Of a DNA stretch of 64,000 bases, positions 10,506 to 23,129 are shown piece after piece. The stretch is from Podospora pseudocomata (lineage: Eukaryota; Ascomycota; Sordariomycetes; Sordariales; Podosporaceae), in the NCBI RefSeq assembly GCF_035222375.1, contig NW_026946363.1, positions 1,860,001 to 1,924,000 of the forward strand, given 5' to 3'. Every line of letters starts with the position of its first letter. Position 1 is the stretch's first letter. The notes beneath the pieces are model-generated. The model was given only the letters and a program-made list of their open reading frames with translations, did not search any database and was not told the origin of the DNA. The translations under genes were made by a program, and so were the position numbers.

Positions 10506-11580
10506 TAAATACGCTTGCTGTTGCTGGTGGAGGCGAAGGAGGTGTGGCGGCAGGGCGGCAGAAAATGGCAAATGGCAAGCTCATTAAAGTCGGAATAATC
10601 TCATCGAAGAAAATGGAACAAGGAGCGAAGTTGAGTTGAATGGGGGTGGGAGAGTGGAGGCGAAGATGGTTCTAAGCTTCCAGGATCCGCCTTCCTCCGT
10701 CGGGTGCGCTGACGCTTTGCTGTGCAGATCCGATGGGAGTCGCGTAAAGTGCAAAGTGCGCTGCTGTGGTGAAATGGCATTTGTTGCTGGGCAGAATTTT
10801 GGTGGTCGATTTATTAATTGCTGCTAGGTGCTGGCCCTGGCTTGTTGTAGCGAGCAACCCCCCACCCACTCAGAGCCCAGATAAATCGAGACACTTCACA
10901 CAATGCCACAGTGACTTAGTACGGTGAAGAAAGGGGGAAGCTGGCGTTGAACCAAGTCATTTCCCCCTTCAAAGAACCTCCCACCCAATGGATAGTTCCT
11001 GGCTGAAGTTTTCCTTATGCCAGGGCAAAAGCAGGGCCACCCCCAAAAACCTACGCATCTGACCTGCTAATCAATGATATTAGTGGACCCCGAGTTTGGA
11101 TGACATGGTCGCTACAAGATGCACGACCCAAAAGAGTGCAGAGTGCCAAGCAACTTGGTTCTGATGCCTGATGGTAGGCATGGGATATCGAATGTCATTC
11201 ACCAAGGCGACAGTTGAAAGCTTATCGAAAGCAGACACGTGTATAGGCGGTGGTAGATGGTTCCAGGAAGGAGCTATTGGGCTTGCCATTGCGTAGGGTG
11301 ATCATTGATCGGGATGGCTCCTTTGATGGTGTTATCGAGCGATGCTGGCAGTCCACTGCAATTACGACCATCACGTGGGGGCTAGGCTTAAACCAGCACC
11401 GCCCCACCCGGCCTGTCCTCCAACTTTCGAACTTCTCTCCCTCATCACTCCCGCGTCAACCCGTTCGCTTGGAGCCTCAACGCCTCGCAACAACTCACCG
11501 CGAATCCGCGAACCCATTGACGAAATCCACCCCCATCGAGAGAAAACCCGTGTCGAGCATCAGTAAATCGACATCGAGAT
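10506..11580. other. Divergent upstream region of the Cys-rich gene and SF3B6
   Basis: About 1.1 kb separates the two starts. A CACGTG E-box lies at 11372-11377, about 205 nt before the SF3B6 start codon. CAA/CAG and GTT-type triplets near the left edge continue the low-complexity composition of the neighbouring gene. No coding sequence is supportable. Confidence 0.45.
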
Positions 11581-12274
11581 ATGAGTCGCGCCAACAAACT
11601 TGGCCCGGAGGTTAATCGGTGAGTCGAGAAGACGCAACAAGTGCTGCAAGTTGCTGCACTGCTGTCTCGTTCTTTCAACAATCTCGCTGCCTTTCTGGTC
11701 GCCTTCTCCACCAGGCCCGACAACCAGTTCAACGGCCACCCATCTGGGGGTGACTGTCCACCATTACCACCATTTCCCATCATCGTTTCCACCATCAAAG
11801 ATCATTTTTAGAAAAATTGGCTAACCATAGAGTCCATGGCTAGAGCTTTGTTCGTCAAGAATCTAAGGTATGTATCTTCCACCGATCGAATGTGTCTTTA
11901 TCGCCGTCGCAACCCCGACTAACCCCGGACTAGCTACAACGTCACTCCTGAGGAGCTGTTCGATCTCTTCGGCAAGTACGGGCCCATTCGCCAGGTCCGC
12001 CAGGGCATTGCGAGCAACACCAAGGGCACCGCCTTCGTTGTCTACGAAGATGTTATGGATGCGAAGCAGGCCTGCGACAAACTGAACGGCTACAACTTTC
12101 AGAACCGTTATCTCGTTGGTATGTTTTGAAGGAGTGCTTATGCTTGTGACGGTCGTACTAACCAGTGACACAGTATTATACCACCAGCCCGACAAGATGG
12201 TCAGGTCAAAAGAGGATTTGGACATCCGCAAGGAGAATCTCGAACGCCTCAAGCGGCAACATGGTATAGATTGA
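11581..12274 (+). CDS. SF3B6: Splicing factor 3B subunit 6 (p14 branch-site protein)
   Basis: Exons 11581-11618, 11844-11867, 11934-12118 and 12174-12274 give 115 residues. The tempting ATG at 11836 lies inside the end of intron 1: splicing from GTGAGT at 11619 to CTAG at 11843 restores [19 protein letters not shown], the normal N-terminus of fungal p14. The body is one RRM (about residues 14-90) with RNP2 'ALFVKNL' and RNP1-like 'KGTAFVVYE', followed by the p14-specific tail '[11 protein letters not shown]' and a basic C-terminal helix that in the family packs on SF3B1. The protein sits near the branch adenosine in the U2 snRNP. Exon 2 is only 24 nt. Confidence in identity is high; exon 1 rests on splice signals plus family continuity. 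Confidence 0.92.
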
Positions 12275-13894
12275 CAGTTAGACGGGCCTGCGGACAGCTT
12301 TCAGAGTCGAAACCGACAGTCTGGAGGCCCGTCTTCTCCGACATCTCCCTCCTCCCCCAGCAAGGCGGCTTCGGCGCCCAGGACGCCAACTTCAAAGACG
12401 CCGAGGTCAATCCTCAAGAGGGGCAGGCCCGATATCGCCATGCACGCACGAAAGATGCCGCACTTCGTGCGCAAGCTTCTTCCCACCGTTCCGGAGTGCG
12501 CCTAGCTTCGATATCATTACCCACCACATCATCACTTGTACGGCATAAGTGTACCAAAGGCTGCGTTCAACACTGCAACGTAGCCAGCAAGCAAACCCAT
12601 CCTTGCTTTACCTGCCCTCTCAACTCTCCAAAAAAAAAAACAGCAAACTTGCAACATTTACATCGGGGATTTCTTTAGGCGCGTTCCTTTTCCAGTCGGG
12701 TTGTGTGGCTGGGGGAATATGGGGAATGTTTTTGCCGATTCGGGGTGTTTGGTCTTCATAGGTTCTTTCGGCGCGAACAAAGGTTATCAGGCGCAGATTT
12801 CAATGCCCTTCTTTTCATCTCAGGGTTTGCTGTTGTTGCTGATATCCATACTGAATCGGGGCGCAAACTGATCACCGGGACTCTGACATAGCGTTGGGCT
12901 ACAGAGAGAATTGCGATGCTTTTCCAACAGTCGTTTTCGGTCTTTTGTTTTGTCTGTCATTTAACTGCTCATGTTTGATTTATTTTCCAAACGACACCAT
13001 GTTGATATGATGCAAGTTAGCCTAGCTACGTGTGGATGTATGTATGTATGTATGTATGTTGTCTCGCCTCGCTTGCTCGCCTATGAATATGCATGGCATG
13101 TAGTACATGCAATATACCGTGCCGTACACACTGCTCATAGCATTCTACATAAGCACATAAGGTACTGTAGATATCCGAATCCGGAGGCGGAGTCTCTAAC
13201 TGGAAGTGGATTCAACTCGCTATCAGATTGTTTCCAGAACCGGGCCGAAGTTGACTTTTGCCGGCAGACAACAGCCAGCAGCCGGCACACTCCACACTGC
13301 CCAGCAATTCTGGAACCGCCATGAACGCCCAGCCGTAGTGGGGCCGTCAGTCTGGCGGGGGGCTGTGGGGAACCTCTGCGACCGCTGAGAGAGTGCGAGC
13401 GATAGGGCCAACGGTGCCATGGCCAATGGGGCAGCAGTGTCTCAAGTTGTGGCCTCTCTGCTTTGCGCCGTCGTGCTATGTTCCAGGAGAACCCAGGCAG
13501 TTACGTTTACAATACAACCGTGACTCCGACTCCGTCTTATAGTTTTGTTTCGTCGTTTTCCATCTCTTCTGTTCTTCTCCTCTCTTGAGTCTTTTAAAGC
13601 TACCTTGCAGTTTGCTGTCGTGATACCCCAACGCACACCGTCCACACAATCCACTGCATTACATCACTCCAGTCACAAGACGCGCACTAAACCACCACGA
13701 AGAACCGTCACCAGGCACCTACCAGAGAAGAATAAGCCACACAAATCCAAGAGCGATCGAGCCTAGCTGCTGTGTTGTTATTATCAAAACCTTTTTATCC
13801 CGGAAAATAGTCTCCGTTCTAATTCCCAACCAACGCCAAACGCTTGATGAGGTGGTCAGCTCTTAGCCCCGGACAGCATCTACACCAATCGTAA
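12275..13894. other. Spacer between SF3B6 and the STIMATE-like gene
   Basis: About 1.6 kb holding the SF3B6 3' end and the promoter/leader of the next gene on the same strand. It contains a short TATG microsatellite near 13036-13060. The open frames here are short and unconserved. Confidence 0.5.
13036..13060. repeat. TATG tetranucleotide microsatellite
   Basis: About five to six tandem copies of the tetramer TATG/GTAT in an intergenic stretch. Simple slippage repeat with no evident function. Confidence 0.7.
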
Positions 13895-15276
13895 ATGTTG
13901 CCTCCCGCCACCGCAGCCGCCTTGTCCAACAACAACGTTCACCTCGCTGTTCGTCAACACCTCGATCCCGTTGTCATCCCCGCGCTCGAGAACACCATCG
14001 CCGTCGCCATCCCCAATGTCGCAACGTCTCTCGCGGCAGCAGCAGCAGCAGCAGCGGTAGATCCAACAAATCTACCCCATCCACCACCGTCGTTCAACGA
14101 CCACCCGCAAGGAGCTCAACAACCCGCGACGGCGGAAGCAGGAGTCCTCATCTCCGTCACCATGACTCCCACCCTCTCCCCAATATCAAGCCCAACCGCA
14201 ACCGGCACCCCCTTCTCCCCCTCGGAAAACCCCACAGAATGCCGCCTCCTAGGCCCCTTCGCCATCCTAGTCCAGCTCGCCCTCGGCGGCCTGGCCCTCC
14301 TCTCCCTCGTCTACAAAAGATGGCGCGAGCGCCCCCAGCGACCGGTCAAAATCTGGTTTTTTGACGCCTCAAAGCAGGTCTTTGGGAGCGTGCTAGTCCA
14401 CGGCGCAAACGTGTTCATGTCTCTGCTCACGAGCGGGAGGTTCAACATCACGACCATTGCTCCCCCGGCAACGGTGTCCGAGGCGGCGAGGAGAGGGGTC
14501 TTGATGCTTCTTAAACGGACAGCAACGACGACAACGACGGTAGACGAATATGTACCGAACCCGTGCTCTTTTTACCTTTTAAACTTGGCTATTGATGTAG
14601 GCTCCCCCTACCCTCCCCTTAGATCTTCCACAACCAAATACTAACACGGCCAGACAACCCTCGGCATCCCAATTTTAATTCTCATCGTCAGAATAACCAC
14701 CACTTTGGTCACTTACACCCCGCTGGGCCAACCCCCGGAGTCGGTTCAGTCTGGGCACTACGGCTCGCCCCCCAACGCGTGGTGGTGGTTGAAGCAGTCG
14801 TTTATTTACTTTTGCGGCTTGATGGGCATGAAACTTGTTGTTTTGGTCATTTTTATGATTTTTCCCTGGATCTCGGAGCTGGGGGATTGGGCGCTCAAGT
14901 GGACCGAGGGCAACGAGAGGCTGCAGATTGTCTTTGTCATGATGCTGTTCCCGCTCATCATGAACGCGATGCAGTATTATATCATTGATAGTTACATCAA
15001 GAAGCAGGAGGGCAAAGGGGAGGTGGAGGGTAAGGGGTATGATGAGGTTGATCAGGAGGAGGGGGTGGATGGGTCGGTTGCGAGTGAGGATAGTGAGGAT
15101 AGTGAGAGTGAAGAAGAGGAAGGGCAGAGGACGCCAAGGGCTGGGAAAGGGGCGAGGGACTTGGAGAGGGACGAGTATGATCCTGATGTGGACGGGGACA
15201 GCCAGACGGTGGTGGGGAGCAGCTCGAGTCGGATTTCGAGTCGGGGGGTGTTGACAGAGGATTTGCTTCCCAAGGA

Positions 15277-15280
<4 letters not shown>
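13895..15280 (+). CDS. STIMATE/TMEM110-family multi-pass membrane protein
   Basis: Exons 13895-14596 and 14654-15280 give 442 residues. The N-terminus is long and low complexity, with an Ala run from a GCA/GCG repeat (about 49-56) and Pro/Thr stretches. The conserved core starts near residue 115: a membrane segment 'FAILVQLALGGLALL', then 'WFFDASKQVFGS', 'HGANVFMS' and 'NPCSFYLLNLAIDTTLGIP', and further hydrophobic segments to about residue 365, before a Ser/Asp/Glu-rich cytosolic tail. This order is that of the STIMATE family (human TMEM110 at ER-plasma-membrane junctions; yeast YPL162C in the vacuolar membrane). Location and any calcium role are inferred. The stop codon is followed immediately by a T29 run. 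Confidence 0.85.

Positions 15281-15309
<29 letters not shown>
15281..15309 (+). repeat. T29 homopolymer directly after a stop codon
   Basis: A run of about 29 T begins at the first base after the TGA of the STIMATE-like gene, so its 3' UTR would start with a U-tract. Exact length is uncertain for assembly reasons. Confidence 0.85.
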
Positions 15310-15311
<2 letters not shown>

Positions 15312-16155
15312 ATGACTGAAGAAGGAATGATGGGAAATGGGTTCACGGCATTTTTCTTTCCTTTTTCTGGTGTTTTTTGGCTTTGGGATTCAGGAGGGGG
15401 ACGGAATGGCGTTTTATATAAGTTTTTTCCTACAGGTTTCGGATTCGTATTCATTTTCATTTTCTTTTTCTCGTCTGCAATCATCAAGTTGGGATATCTC
15501 TCTCCACAGACCCTTCAAACCAACAGCACGGCATGGGAAAGCGTACGCATGGGCTTTTTCGGTATTTTAGAACACAAAGGTATTTTCGGCAATAAACAAC
15601 AGAAACAGATCATCGTCCGGTGTTTGGAAGTTCTCATCTAAGTAGGGTAATCTTCGCCGTCATCCGTGTTAGCAACACGCAAATTTGACACCTCACAACC
15701 GGGCAAAACTATCCAATGTACAGTGCTTTCTCTCTCTCTCTCTTTCAACTCGATTACATCCATTAGTAAAAGCTCAACACAACAAAAGACAACTCTGCCA
15801 AAAATACACTAGAATCTTGCCAAAAGACCCAACCGACCCACCACATATTACCTTGCCTGTATCATCCACGCCTTCCAAGCTCCAACCACAAAAACATCCC
15901 AACAAGAAAAGACAAACCCAAGCCTCCAAAGCAAGAGCCAACTTGTCGAGAGTGAGTGACACCAATCCAGCAAACCAAAGGCTGCCCTCCCCTCCATAGT
16001 AATCAAACCCAAAGCCAGAGCACCAAAACAACACCAAAAAACTCCAAAACCTTATCCTCCCTTTTTTGCCTTTACCTCCCTTCGCAACAATGCACACCAG
16101 AAACGAGACCATAATATCAGACAGTCCCTTCCCCGTACCCCTTTCCCTCCACAGC
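15310..16155. other. Convergent 3' spacer between STIMATE-like gene and tyrosinase
   Basis: The stretch lies between two facing stop codons. It is T-rich on the left and C/A-rich on the right, consistent with two 3' UTRs, and includes a CTCTCTCT run near 15729-15743. I see no gene. Confidence 0.5.
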
Positions 16156-18374
16156 CTACAACAAATCAAAACCCTCCTCCTCCTCCCCCCAAACAGGCAG
16201 CTCATCCTCACTCTGCGGCAATTTAACGCTAAAACTCCTCACCCCCAACCTCAAGCCCTCCACATCCAAAACTCCATACTCCCTCCCTCCCGACCCCAAA
16301 ATAACAACCACCAGCTCCTCCCTCAAAAACTTTACCACTTCCCCTTGGCTCAACCCCTCCAATCTCCCCCTTTCAACAGCCCCAATCAAGCCCGTAGTCA
16401 ACGGCACCGTCCCACTAACCTCCAACTCCTTCATCGCCTCCCTCATGCCTCCCATCCCGGCCCCGTCGGTAGCAAACACCCCCATGGCACCAACATGATT
16501 TTCTGCCTGCGCCCAGTCCGCCTTGTCCTCCGGTGGGGTCCCAAAGAAGAAATAAATGGAATACGGCCCATCCAATGCTTGCTTCTTGGCTCGGATATTC
16601 ACAATCCACTCTCGGTAGCTGTCATCTTGGAGTCCTCCAACTTCCCTACCAGCAGGACGATGCTTTGATGATGACTGCTGTCCTATTCTCGAAGACGCCC
16701 CCTTCCCCCGGCCACCCTTGATGCCTTGGGCTCGAAGCTCCCTCAGAAACATGTTGGCTGGACTTGACGCCCCGTACAAACGGTTAATAGCCCGTCGTAC
16801 ACCAGCTTGAACATTACTCGCACCCGCAAGGTCCGTCAGCTCAGTGTAAGTGTACCCGAATTTGGTGAAGTCCCTGACGCTATCCGACGTCCAGAACCCC
16901 CCATTGGCATCAGCAAAGAACGGGGTGAGCGGTGTCTGTGAGTCTTGAATCTGGCCTCGAGAGGTCGTGTATGAATTCAGAACCGCCGCGGTAGGCGTCA
17001 CCCATGATTGCGGGTACAATGTCTGCCACATGGCAAAGATACGGTCCACCATGGTGTGGTGTAGAAAGAAGATAGGGTCAAAGGCCGAGTAAGGTATGAA
17101 CGACATGTGGCCGCCCTGGATATTTGGCATACCCATACCACCACCGCCAGCAAGAGTATGGACCGTGTCATGGAGAGACTCGAGGGAATCATACGAGGCG
17201 TTATTGACAAAAGGGATCCAGGCATTGTTGCTGAACCTGCTGTAGTTACCATAGTTCGAGAACAAAATGTAGAGCCGTTGGCTGAGTGACCGTTGGTTCT
17301 GATCGATCGTCATGGCCACCATGGAGTTGTTCGACTGGGCTCCGGGACCCCAATTAGTTGGACCCCTCAGGGTCTCAGTCCAGGTATTCCACTATTACAA
17401 CATTGTTAGCATCCAAGACATGCTTGCCAGTATCAAAGCTTACCGGTGCCTGTCTGAAAGCAGTAGTATTCAGAGGCCGAAACGTGTAACTGAACAGAGG
17501 GTTTGCTATCCGCTGAACGCCATTCGGACCATCTACATCGACAAAGGGACTCCCACCCACGCTCGTGGGGAGCACACTTCCGTCAGAGGGCGGGTAGGTA
17601 GCCCAATCCCAATAAGGTATTCGAAACCGCTGGACAGCGTCGAGATAGCGCTGCCTCTGATCATCGGGCCACCAATTTGCAATCATCCGCATAACATTTG
17701 TCAAGACTTGCTGTCAACCATTATCAGCCAAAGAGCTCCAACCACCAGAAAAAGAAAACAATTCTGCCGAGAGGCTTCCAACCACATACCTCGTACAAAG
17801 CCAGATAAGGCCGGTGCCAAGTAGGAAACAATATCGAAGAGTGCGTACAATACCCAGTCTCCTCATTCCCAGGCGTCGGTCGCACACCACCCCATGTCTG
17901 GTGCGGCATTCCATGGATACCTGTCCAACACAAAAGACACAGACAGTTAGACAAAAACCACCACTCTCCTGTAACAGAAAGCAAAAGAATTTCGGGGATG
18001 GGCAGACAGAAGAAAAAACACAAACCTGTAATCCCATACCACGACGTAGGCTCCGTCTGATCCGTAAACTGCATCATGCTCATCCCCAGCAGGTACAACG
18101 TCCACACGTCCCTGTCCTGCTCCAGCTCCCTAATCTCCCTCCGCACTTGTATGTCCCCCGCCTGCTGGCCAGCATCCCCCCTCACCACCGTCGTCAGAGG
18201 TTCCGCAAACTGCCGCTTCACCCGCCTGTGGACGTCGAACCCATAGTTGTAGGCTGTGGGTCTTGGTTGTTGTTGTTGTTGCTGGTGGTGGTGGTGGTGG
18301 CCGAGGCAGAAAGTGACGAGGTTGGCGAGGATGAAGAGCCGAAGGAAAATGACGGAGGCCATTGCTAACTTCAT
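16156..18374 (-). CDS. Tyrosinase (polyphenol oxidase), secreted
   Basis: Exons 18374-18026, 17920-17790, 17710-17444 and 17391-16156 give 660 residues. The start at 18374 yields a typical signal peptide (MKLAMASVIFLRLF... to about 25), followed by HHHHHQQQQQQ. Type-3 copper ligands are visible: CuA H119 (GIHG), H143 (C-T-H) and H152 (WHRPY), with C141 two before H143, the position of the Cys-His thioether in fungal tyrosinases; CuB H323 and H327 (LHDTVH) and H360/H361 in FLHH followed by xxVDR. A tyrosine motif (FGYTYTEL) ends the core, and a C-terminal domain of over 200 residues follows, as in latent tyrosinases cleaved on maturation. It would oxidise phenols to quinones in melanin formation. 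No pigment-pathway neighbours are present. Confidence 0.93.
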
Positions 18375-19355
18375 CTGAGTGAGAGAGAGCAACCCCCTGG
18401 GTAGGTGTCGAACGTTGGACACAAAGGAGCGGGTGACAACCCCGGCTAGAGGCAGTCTAGGGTCTCAATAGGTAGGCTTGGGTTTTGGGGGGAGGGGGGG
18501 GTGACACAGGTATCGTGGGAAGGGGAGACGAGGGGGGTCTGTAGGAGATGGGAACCCAGGGTAAATGAGGTGATGGGTTTGGGCGGCCAGAGAGACAGAG
18601 CAGGTAGGTGAAGACGAGATAAAGTCACTGGAAATGAACGTGAATGGCTCGAGGCGGCACTCGGATGGGTTTGAGGAGGAAGGAAGAACTGTTTGTTGGC
18701 AGAATGAAGAGTTCAGCTGGTAAACAGCAGGCCCAGGAACTGGGGAGTGAGTTTGACCAGCTGCGGATCCTTGTGGTACATCCATGGGCTATCACAGGGA
18801 AGCGACGTTCGGCATGAGGTCAGAATTGTGGACTCGAAGGTGAGACTGGCGAGACGGGCTGTCCCAGGTGGGTTGAGAGAGCATTGCACCTTCCTCGTTG
18901 GATCTTCTCAAGAAAGGGAGTTGCGTTGGAGGCTACTGACGGATACAACGGTCCGTCCAGGGGGTAGGAGCATGCTAGAGGCACCAATGAGTGCTAGAGG
19001 AGAGGCAGCGCCGTGGGTGTCTGCATTATTTTAACAGTGTTTGTGCTGCAAAACTCGGTTTCGTGCAGCGGCAAATGTCATCTCATTTGTGTTGCCTTGC
19101 CTTGCCTTGCGTTGCGCAATCCCGGGGTTGGCCACATGTGATGCTGCTTCGCTGCTCCTCATCCAGGGGAACATGTCATTTGGCACTTCCAGCACCATGG
19201 TATCTGGATGGACACAGAAGAGAAATTGGTGACATGTGAATAAATAAATCATTGACCCATTTTTGACCACCTTGTCTACGCCCCAAACCCAGACAAATTA
19301 CAACTAAATCAGTACAAAACATCAACGTTCAGCCCTGAGAGAGATATCCTTCTCA
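18375..19355. other. Spacer upstream of tyrosinase, downstream of RPA135
   Basis: Both flanking genes are on the minus strand, so this 1-kb stretch holds the tyrosinase promoter and the RPA135 3' UTR. A short CCTTG tandem occurs near 19097-19111. No coding sequence is supportable. Confidence 0.5.
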
Positions 19356-22300
19356 TTAAGCCGCAGCCACACCACTCGGAAGCAGCTTGGGCGCTGTTGG
19401 TCTCAGGGCACTTCTCCGTGTCTGATCTTTGCTGTCCACGTTATACTTGAGCTTGACGCCCATCGCCGCAAGCTCGACATCCAGGTACTTGAGCGCACCA
19501 GGGACCACCACCATGGTGGTGTTCTCTCCACCAATCCACTGGACGCCCTGCCCGTCCTCCCAAATCTCGCCATCCAGCTTCATGAGGTCCAGGTCCTCGA
19601 TCTGGTCCAGACGCTGCGCGCAATTTCGACAGCGCACAGTGCCGACTTGCTTTCGCTTTCCAATAAACGGAGATACCGTCGGCTGCACGGCCAGGAATGA
19701 CCCGCAGTCTCGGCAGATCCACGACTTGGAGTAATCGGAGCAGTTGAGCAGGCGATCCTGGAGCAAGAAGGCCGTGCCGTGCGCCAACAGAGCATCGCGC
19801 TCCATTTCTCCCACACGGATACCACCACCCTTCTTGCGGCCCTTGATCGGCTGTCCGGTTGTCGGCACGACTGGACCAGTCGTACGGACCTGGTACTTGT
19901 CGTTTACCATGTGTCTCAGTCTCTGGTAGTAGACAACACCAATGTAAATGTCGCACATGAACTCCTCGCCCGTGATGCCGGAATACATGGGCTCGTTTCC
20001 GTGGTAGTTGTAGCCAGCCTTCATCAGCTGATGCCCAAAGTAGTCGGCCGCCATGTTCTCCTCGCTGAACTTGAACGGCGTCGAGTCCTGAGCAAGACCA
20101 TGTAGCGCGCCTGCCTTGCCTGCAAGAGACTCGACAAACATGCCAATTGTCATGCGGGACGGGAAAGCGTGAGGGTTGATGATGACATCAGGCTGGATGC
20201 CCGTCTCCGAAAAGGGCATGTCGACAGCAGGCCACTTCTGCGAGCAAACGCCCTTCTGACCGTGACGAGAAGAGAACTTGTCGCCGATGACCGGAGATCT
20301 GGGAACGCGAAGCTTGATCGAGAGGGTCTGAAGAGGCTCGTTTCCAGTGTCGCTGCCAATCACGCGAACCTCCTCAATGAAGGCATCTTCGGCCTCCTTG
20401 TATCGCTCCCAATGCGTGATACCATCCCGGTTCACCAGCTTACCCGAGTAGTCGGCCGAAACGGTGTGCCAGGCGGCGATGATATCGCCTTCCCTGACCA
20501 GCCGGCCAACATAGGGCAGTCCGTCCTCGTCGAGCATCTCCCGATCAGACGCCCGGATGGGGCTTCCCGGAGCAAACCCAAACATTTTGGTGGTGGTCTT
20601 GGAGCTGCGTGTCCTCGAGTCATCCTTCAGACTGATCTTCTTGGTCTTGTAGATGGTACCGTGGCCAAAACCACGTTCGTGCGCTGATTTGTTGATAATC
20701 ATGGCGTCGTCCATGTCGTAACCGGTATAGGAAATGACGGCAACCACGGCGTTGAATCCGTTGGGGAAGTTGTCGAAACCATATGTGTTGTGCAGTGGTG
20801 ATCGGACGACTGGTGTTTGACCGGTTTGAATGCGGTACATTTTGTTGTCCGTCCGATGCGCGAGTGCTGCGCCTGGTGTGCCCATAGTTTGCTTACCCAT
20901 CTGACATTGGTACATGTTACGGGGAGACTGGTTAAAATCCGAGAATGGTGTCATGTTGGCCAGAATGGACAGGATGTTGGTCGGATCAAACTCGACGTGA
21001 GTCGAATCGCCAGGAACAATTTCTTGTTCTACGCAAGCAATCGACATGTAAGGCTGTTCGTAAGGACCTACCATATCCTCCTTGTTCAGAGCGAGGTACT
21101 TCACGGGCCGGACCATCCTCGAGGTGTTGGATGCCATGTAGATACCTGGGTACGAGCCGCCATTGGAGGTGGGGACATAACCAATCTCAAGCTCAAGGGG
21201 AATCCCATGGCCACCCTCGACCTTCAGCTGTCGCAAGGTGTCGGCGAGAGGCTTGGCGTTCTGCGGAGCACACCAGCCTACAACCTTGCCGTCAAGCATC
21301 ACTACCACGCTTTCAGTAGTGGCGGCTGAGGAATAGTTGTTGACTCCGAGCTCCAGCAGCACCCCAGGGACGGCCGAGACATCAGCGGCTTCCGTGGTGA
21401 TTTTGCACTTGTGAGCAAAGTGATTTAACAACCCACAGGGCGAACCATCAGGAGTATGGACGGGACAGAGGAAGCCCCAGGACTCTGGCAGCAGCTTACG
21501 GACCGTGGTGGTCTTGAGCTGCGCGAAGAAACTACCACGATGGACCATGCGGAAGTGACTGATGAAACGAAGGAAGTTGAGCTTTTCCGCCACAACGGTA
21601 AAACCAGACACCTGCTGAAGATCAAGGCCGGAAGGACTCTGCAGATTGCCCGTCGAAAGGAAATACTCCAAAGCGTTACCGATGTTCTCGTTCGTCTTGC
21701 GGAAGATGTGCCCTGGGAACTGCTTTCTGAAACTCTCAGAGACAAATGAGTCGGTTGGGTTGCGCCTCAGATGGTCGCGCAGTGCTCCCCTCAACGCAGT
21801 CGACAGCAGGTCCTCAAGTCGCTCCTTTAAGATCATGCCGTATAGGAAACCGCCGAGCAAGATTTCTTGGTTCTGGACAGCGTCAGGATTGTCAACGGCA
21901 CAATCGCCGGCGACAAGGGCATAGAGCTTTCGGCACATGAACAAGAGCATTTTGAACTTGTCCGTGTCCTGCTCCTCTGTGACATCGTTGCAGCCAAGGT
22001 GAACAAGAACCACCTTCCGTAGGAACTCGGTGCCGACCTCGTAATCAGTCATGGTGTCCGGCACGCCGAGCACGACCCGAAACTTTTGGCCAAGATAGGC
22101 TCGCGTTTGCTTCTTGGTGTATAGATTGTAGGTTTTGTACGTGCGTAGAAGAAGCTCGACACGATCCGTCAAGAAGGTGTTCTCCACCCCCTTGGAGGTG
22201 GGTGGGCCAACCAAGGACTCGAAGATCTCGCGATCGTTGGTCTCAACGAGTGCCTTCAAGATCATCATGACTGGCACAAGATACTCATTCTTCCTCCAAG

Positions 22301-23129
22301 AGAATCTGAATGTGACATTGCCGTCGTTGAGGTAATGGAGCACATTGGTCTGTGAGGTTTCGTCTGGCCGGACCGATCGTACTATGATACCATGCGGTGT
22401 GTAGGAAGGACCTCGGTTCGTGAAACTAGGACGGGTGATGGCAAGAGGGAAGTTCCTCTTGTTCATGAGCAGCAGACGGATAATCTTCTCGATACCGTTG
22501 ATAACGAAATAGCCGCCCAATTCTTCCGACTCCTCTTTCCTCTCCACGAGCTGCGCGGGGCTGTTGTTTTCCAAGTGACACTTGTTGGACTGTACATTGG
22601 CAGCATTCGTTAGACAAAGCCTAGAATCCCAAGCCGTAAGAGGGGGAAATCAGCCTACCTTGACCATGATGGGCATTTGCCCCAGCTCACGGACAAACTC
22701 GTGGGCGTCGCCATTGTTGATACGGTACTCGAGAACGGCTGTGAGTTTGCCTCGGTAAGAGACATGCCGCTCTCTGCACTCGGCCGGAAAGATCTCTCGT
22801 CTCTTTGCGAACTTGTTGGACTGTGCAACCTGAGCTTTTTGGAGAGTGACACTCTTGTAGCGAACCGTCAACTTGTTTCTGCTCGCGGGATCGGCCCTTT
22901 CGTCACCATCGAGGAACGTCTTAGTCCCTATCTCGGCGATGGCGTGGTCGAGCAAACTTGGCTTGCCATCGTTGCGGAAGAGAGCGTTAAAAGCCTCGAT
23001 GTGTGGGTTGACAGCCTCTTGAAGTGCTGGGTATGCGGTTTGGTCGGTAGGAGGGTTACGAAACAACTTCTCTCGGCGAAGTGTGTGGTACCCGTGCTCC
23101 CAGGTTGTGTTGGTCCGTTCGGGGGCCAT
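19356..23129 (-). CDS. RPA135: DNA-directed RNA polymerase I second-largest subunit (RPA135)
   Basis: Exons 23129-22659 and 22589-19356 give 1234 residues, close to the family's usual 1200. The protein carries second-subunit landmarks: 'GYFVINGIEKIIR', the hybrid-binding region 'GYDMDDAMIINKSAHERG', 'GDKFSSRHGQKG', and a C-terminal zinc ribbon C1116-x2-C1119 with C1144-x2-C1147. The insertion pattern and the 'SFFAQLKTTTVRKLLPESWGF' region (fork loop, Pol I version) favour RPA135 over the Pol II or Pol III paralogues. It forms the active site with RPA190 and transcribes rDNA in the nucleolus. The single intron lies after the conserved QMPIMVK. The N-terminus reads cleanly from the ATG at 23129. 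Divergent from the F-box locus. Confidence 0.95.

Noticed and set aside
13036-13060. Short tandem repeats considered as a CRISPR or telomere-like array
   Set aside because: Simple tetranucleotide slippage without spacers; the organism is eukaryotic, and no TTAGGG tandem is present in the window.
16156-23129. Tyrosinase neighbourhood considered as a pigment gene cluster
   Set aside because: Neighbours are a STIMATE-like protein and RPA135; no polyketide synthase, oxidase, transporter or cluster regulator lies nearby.
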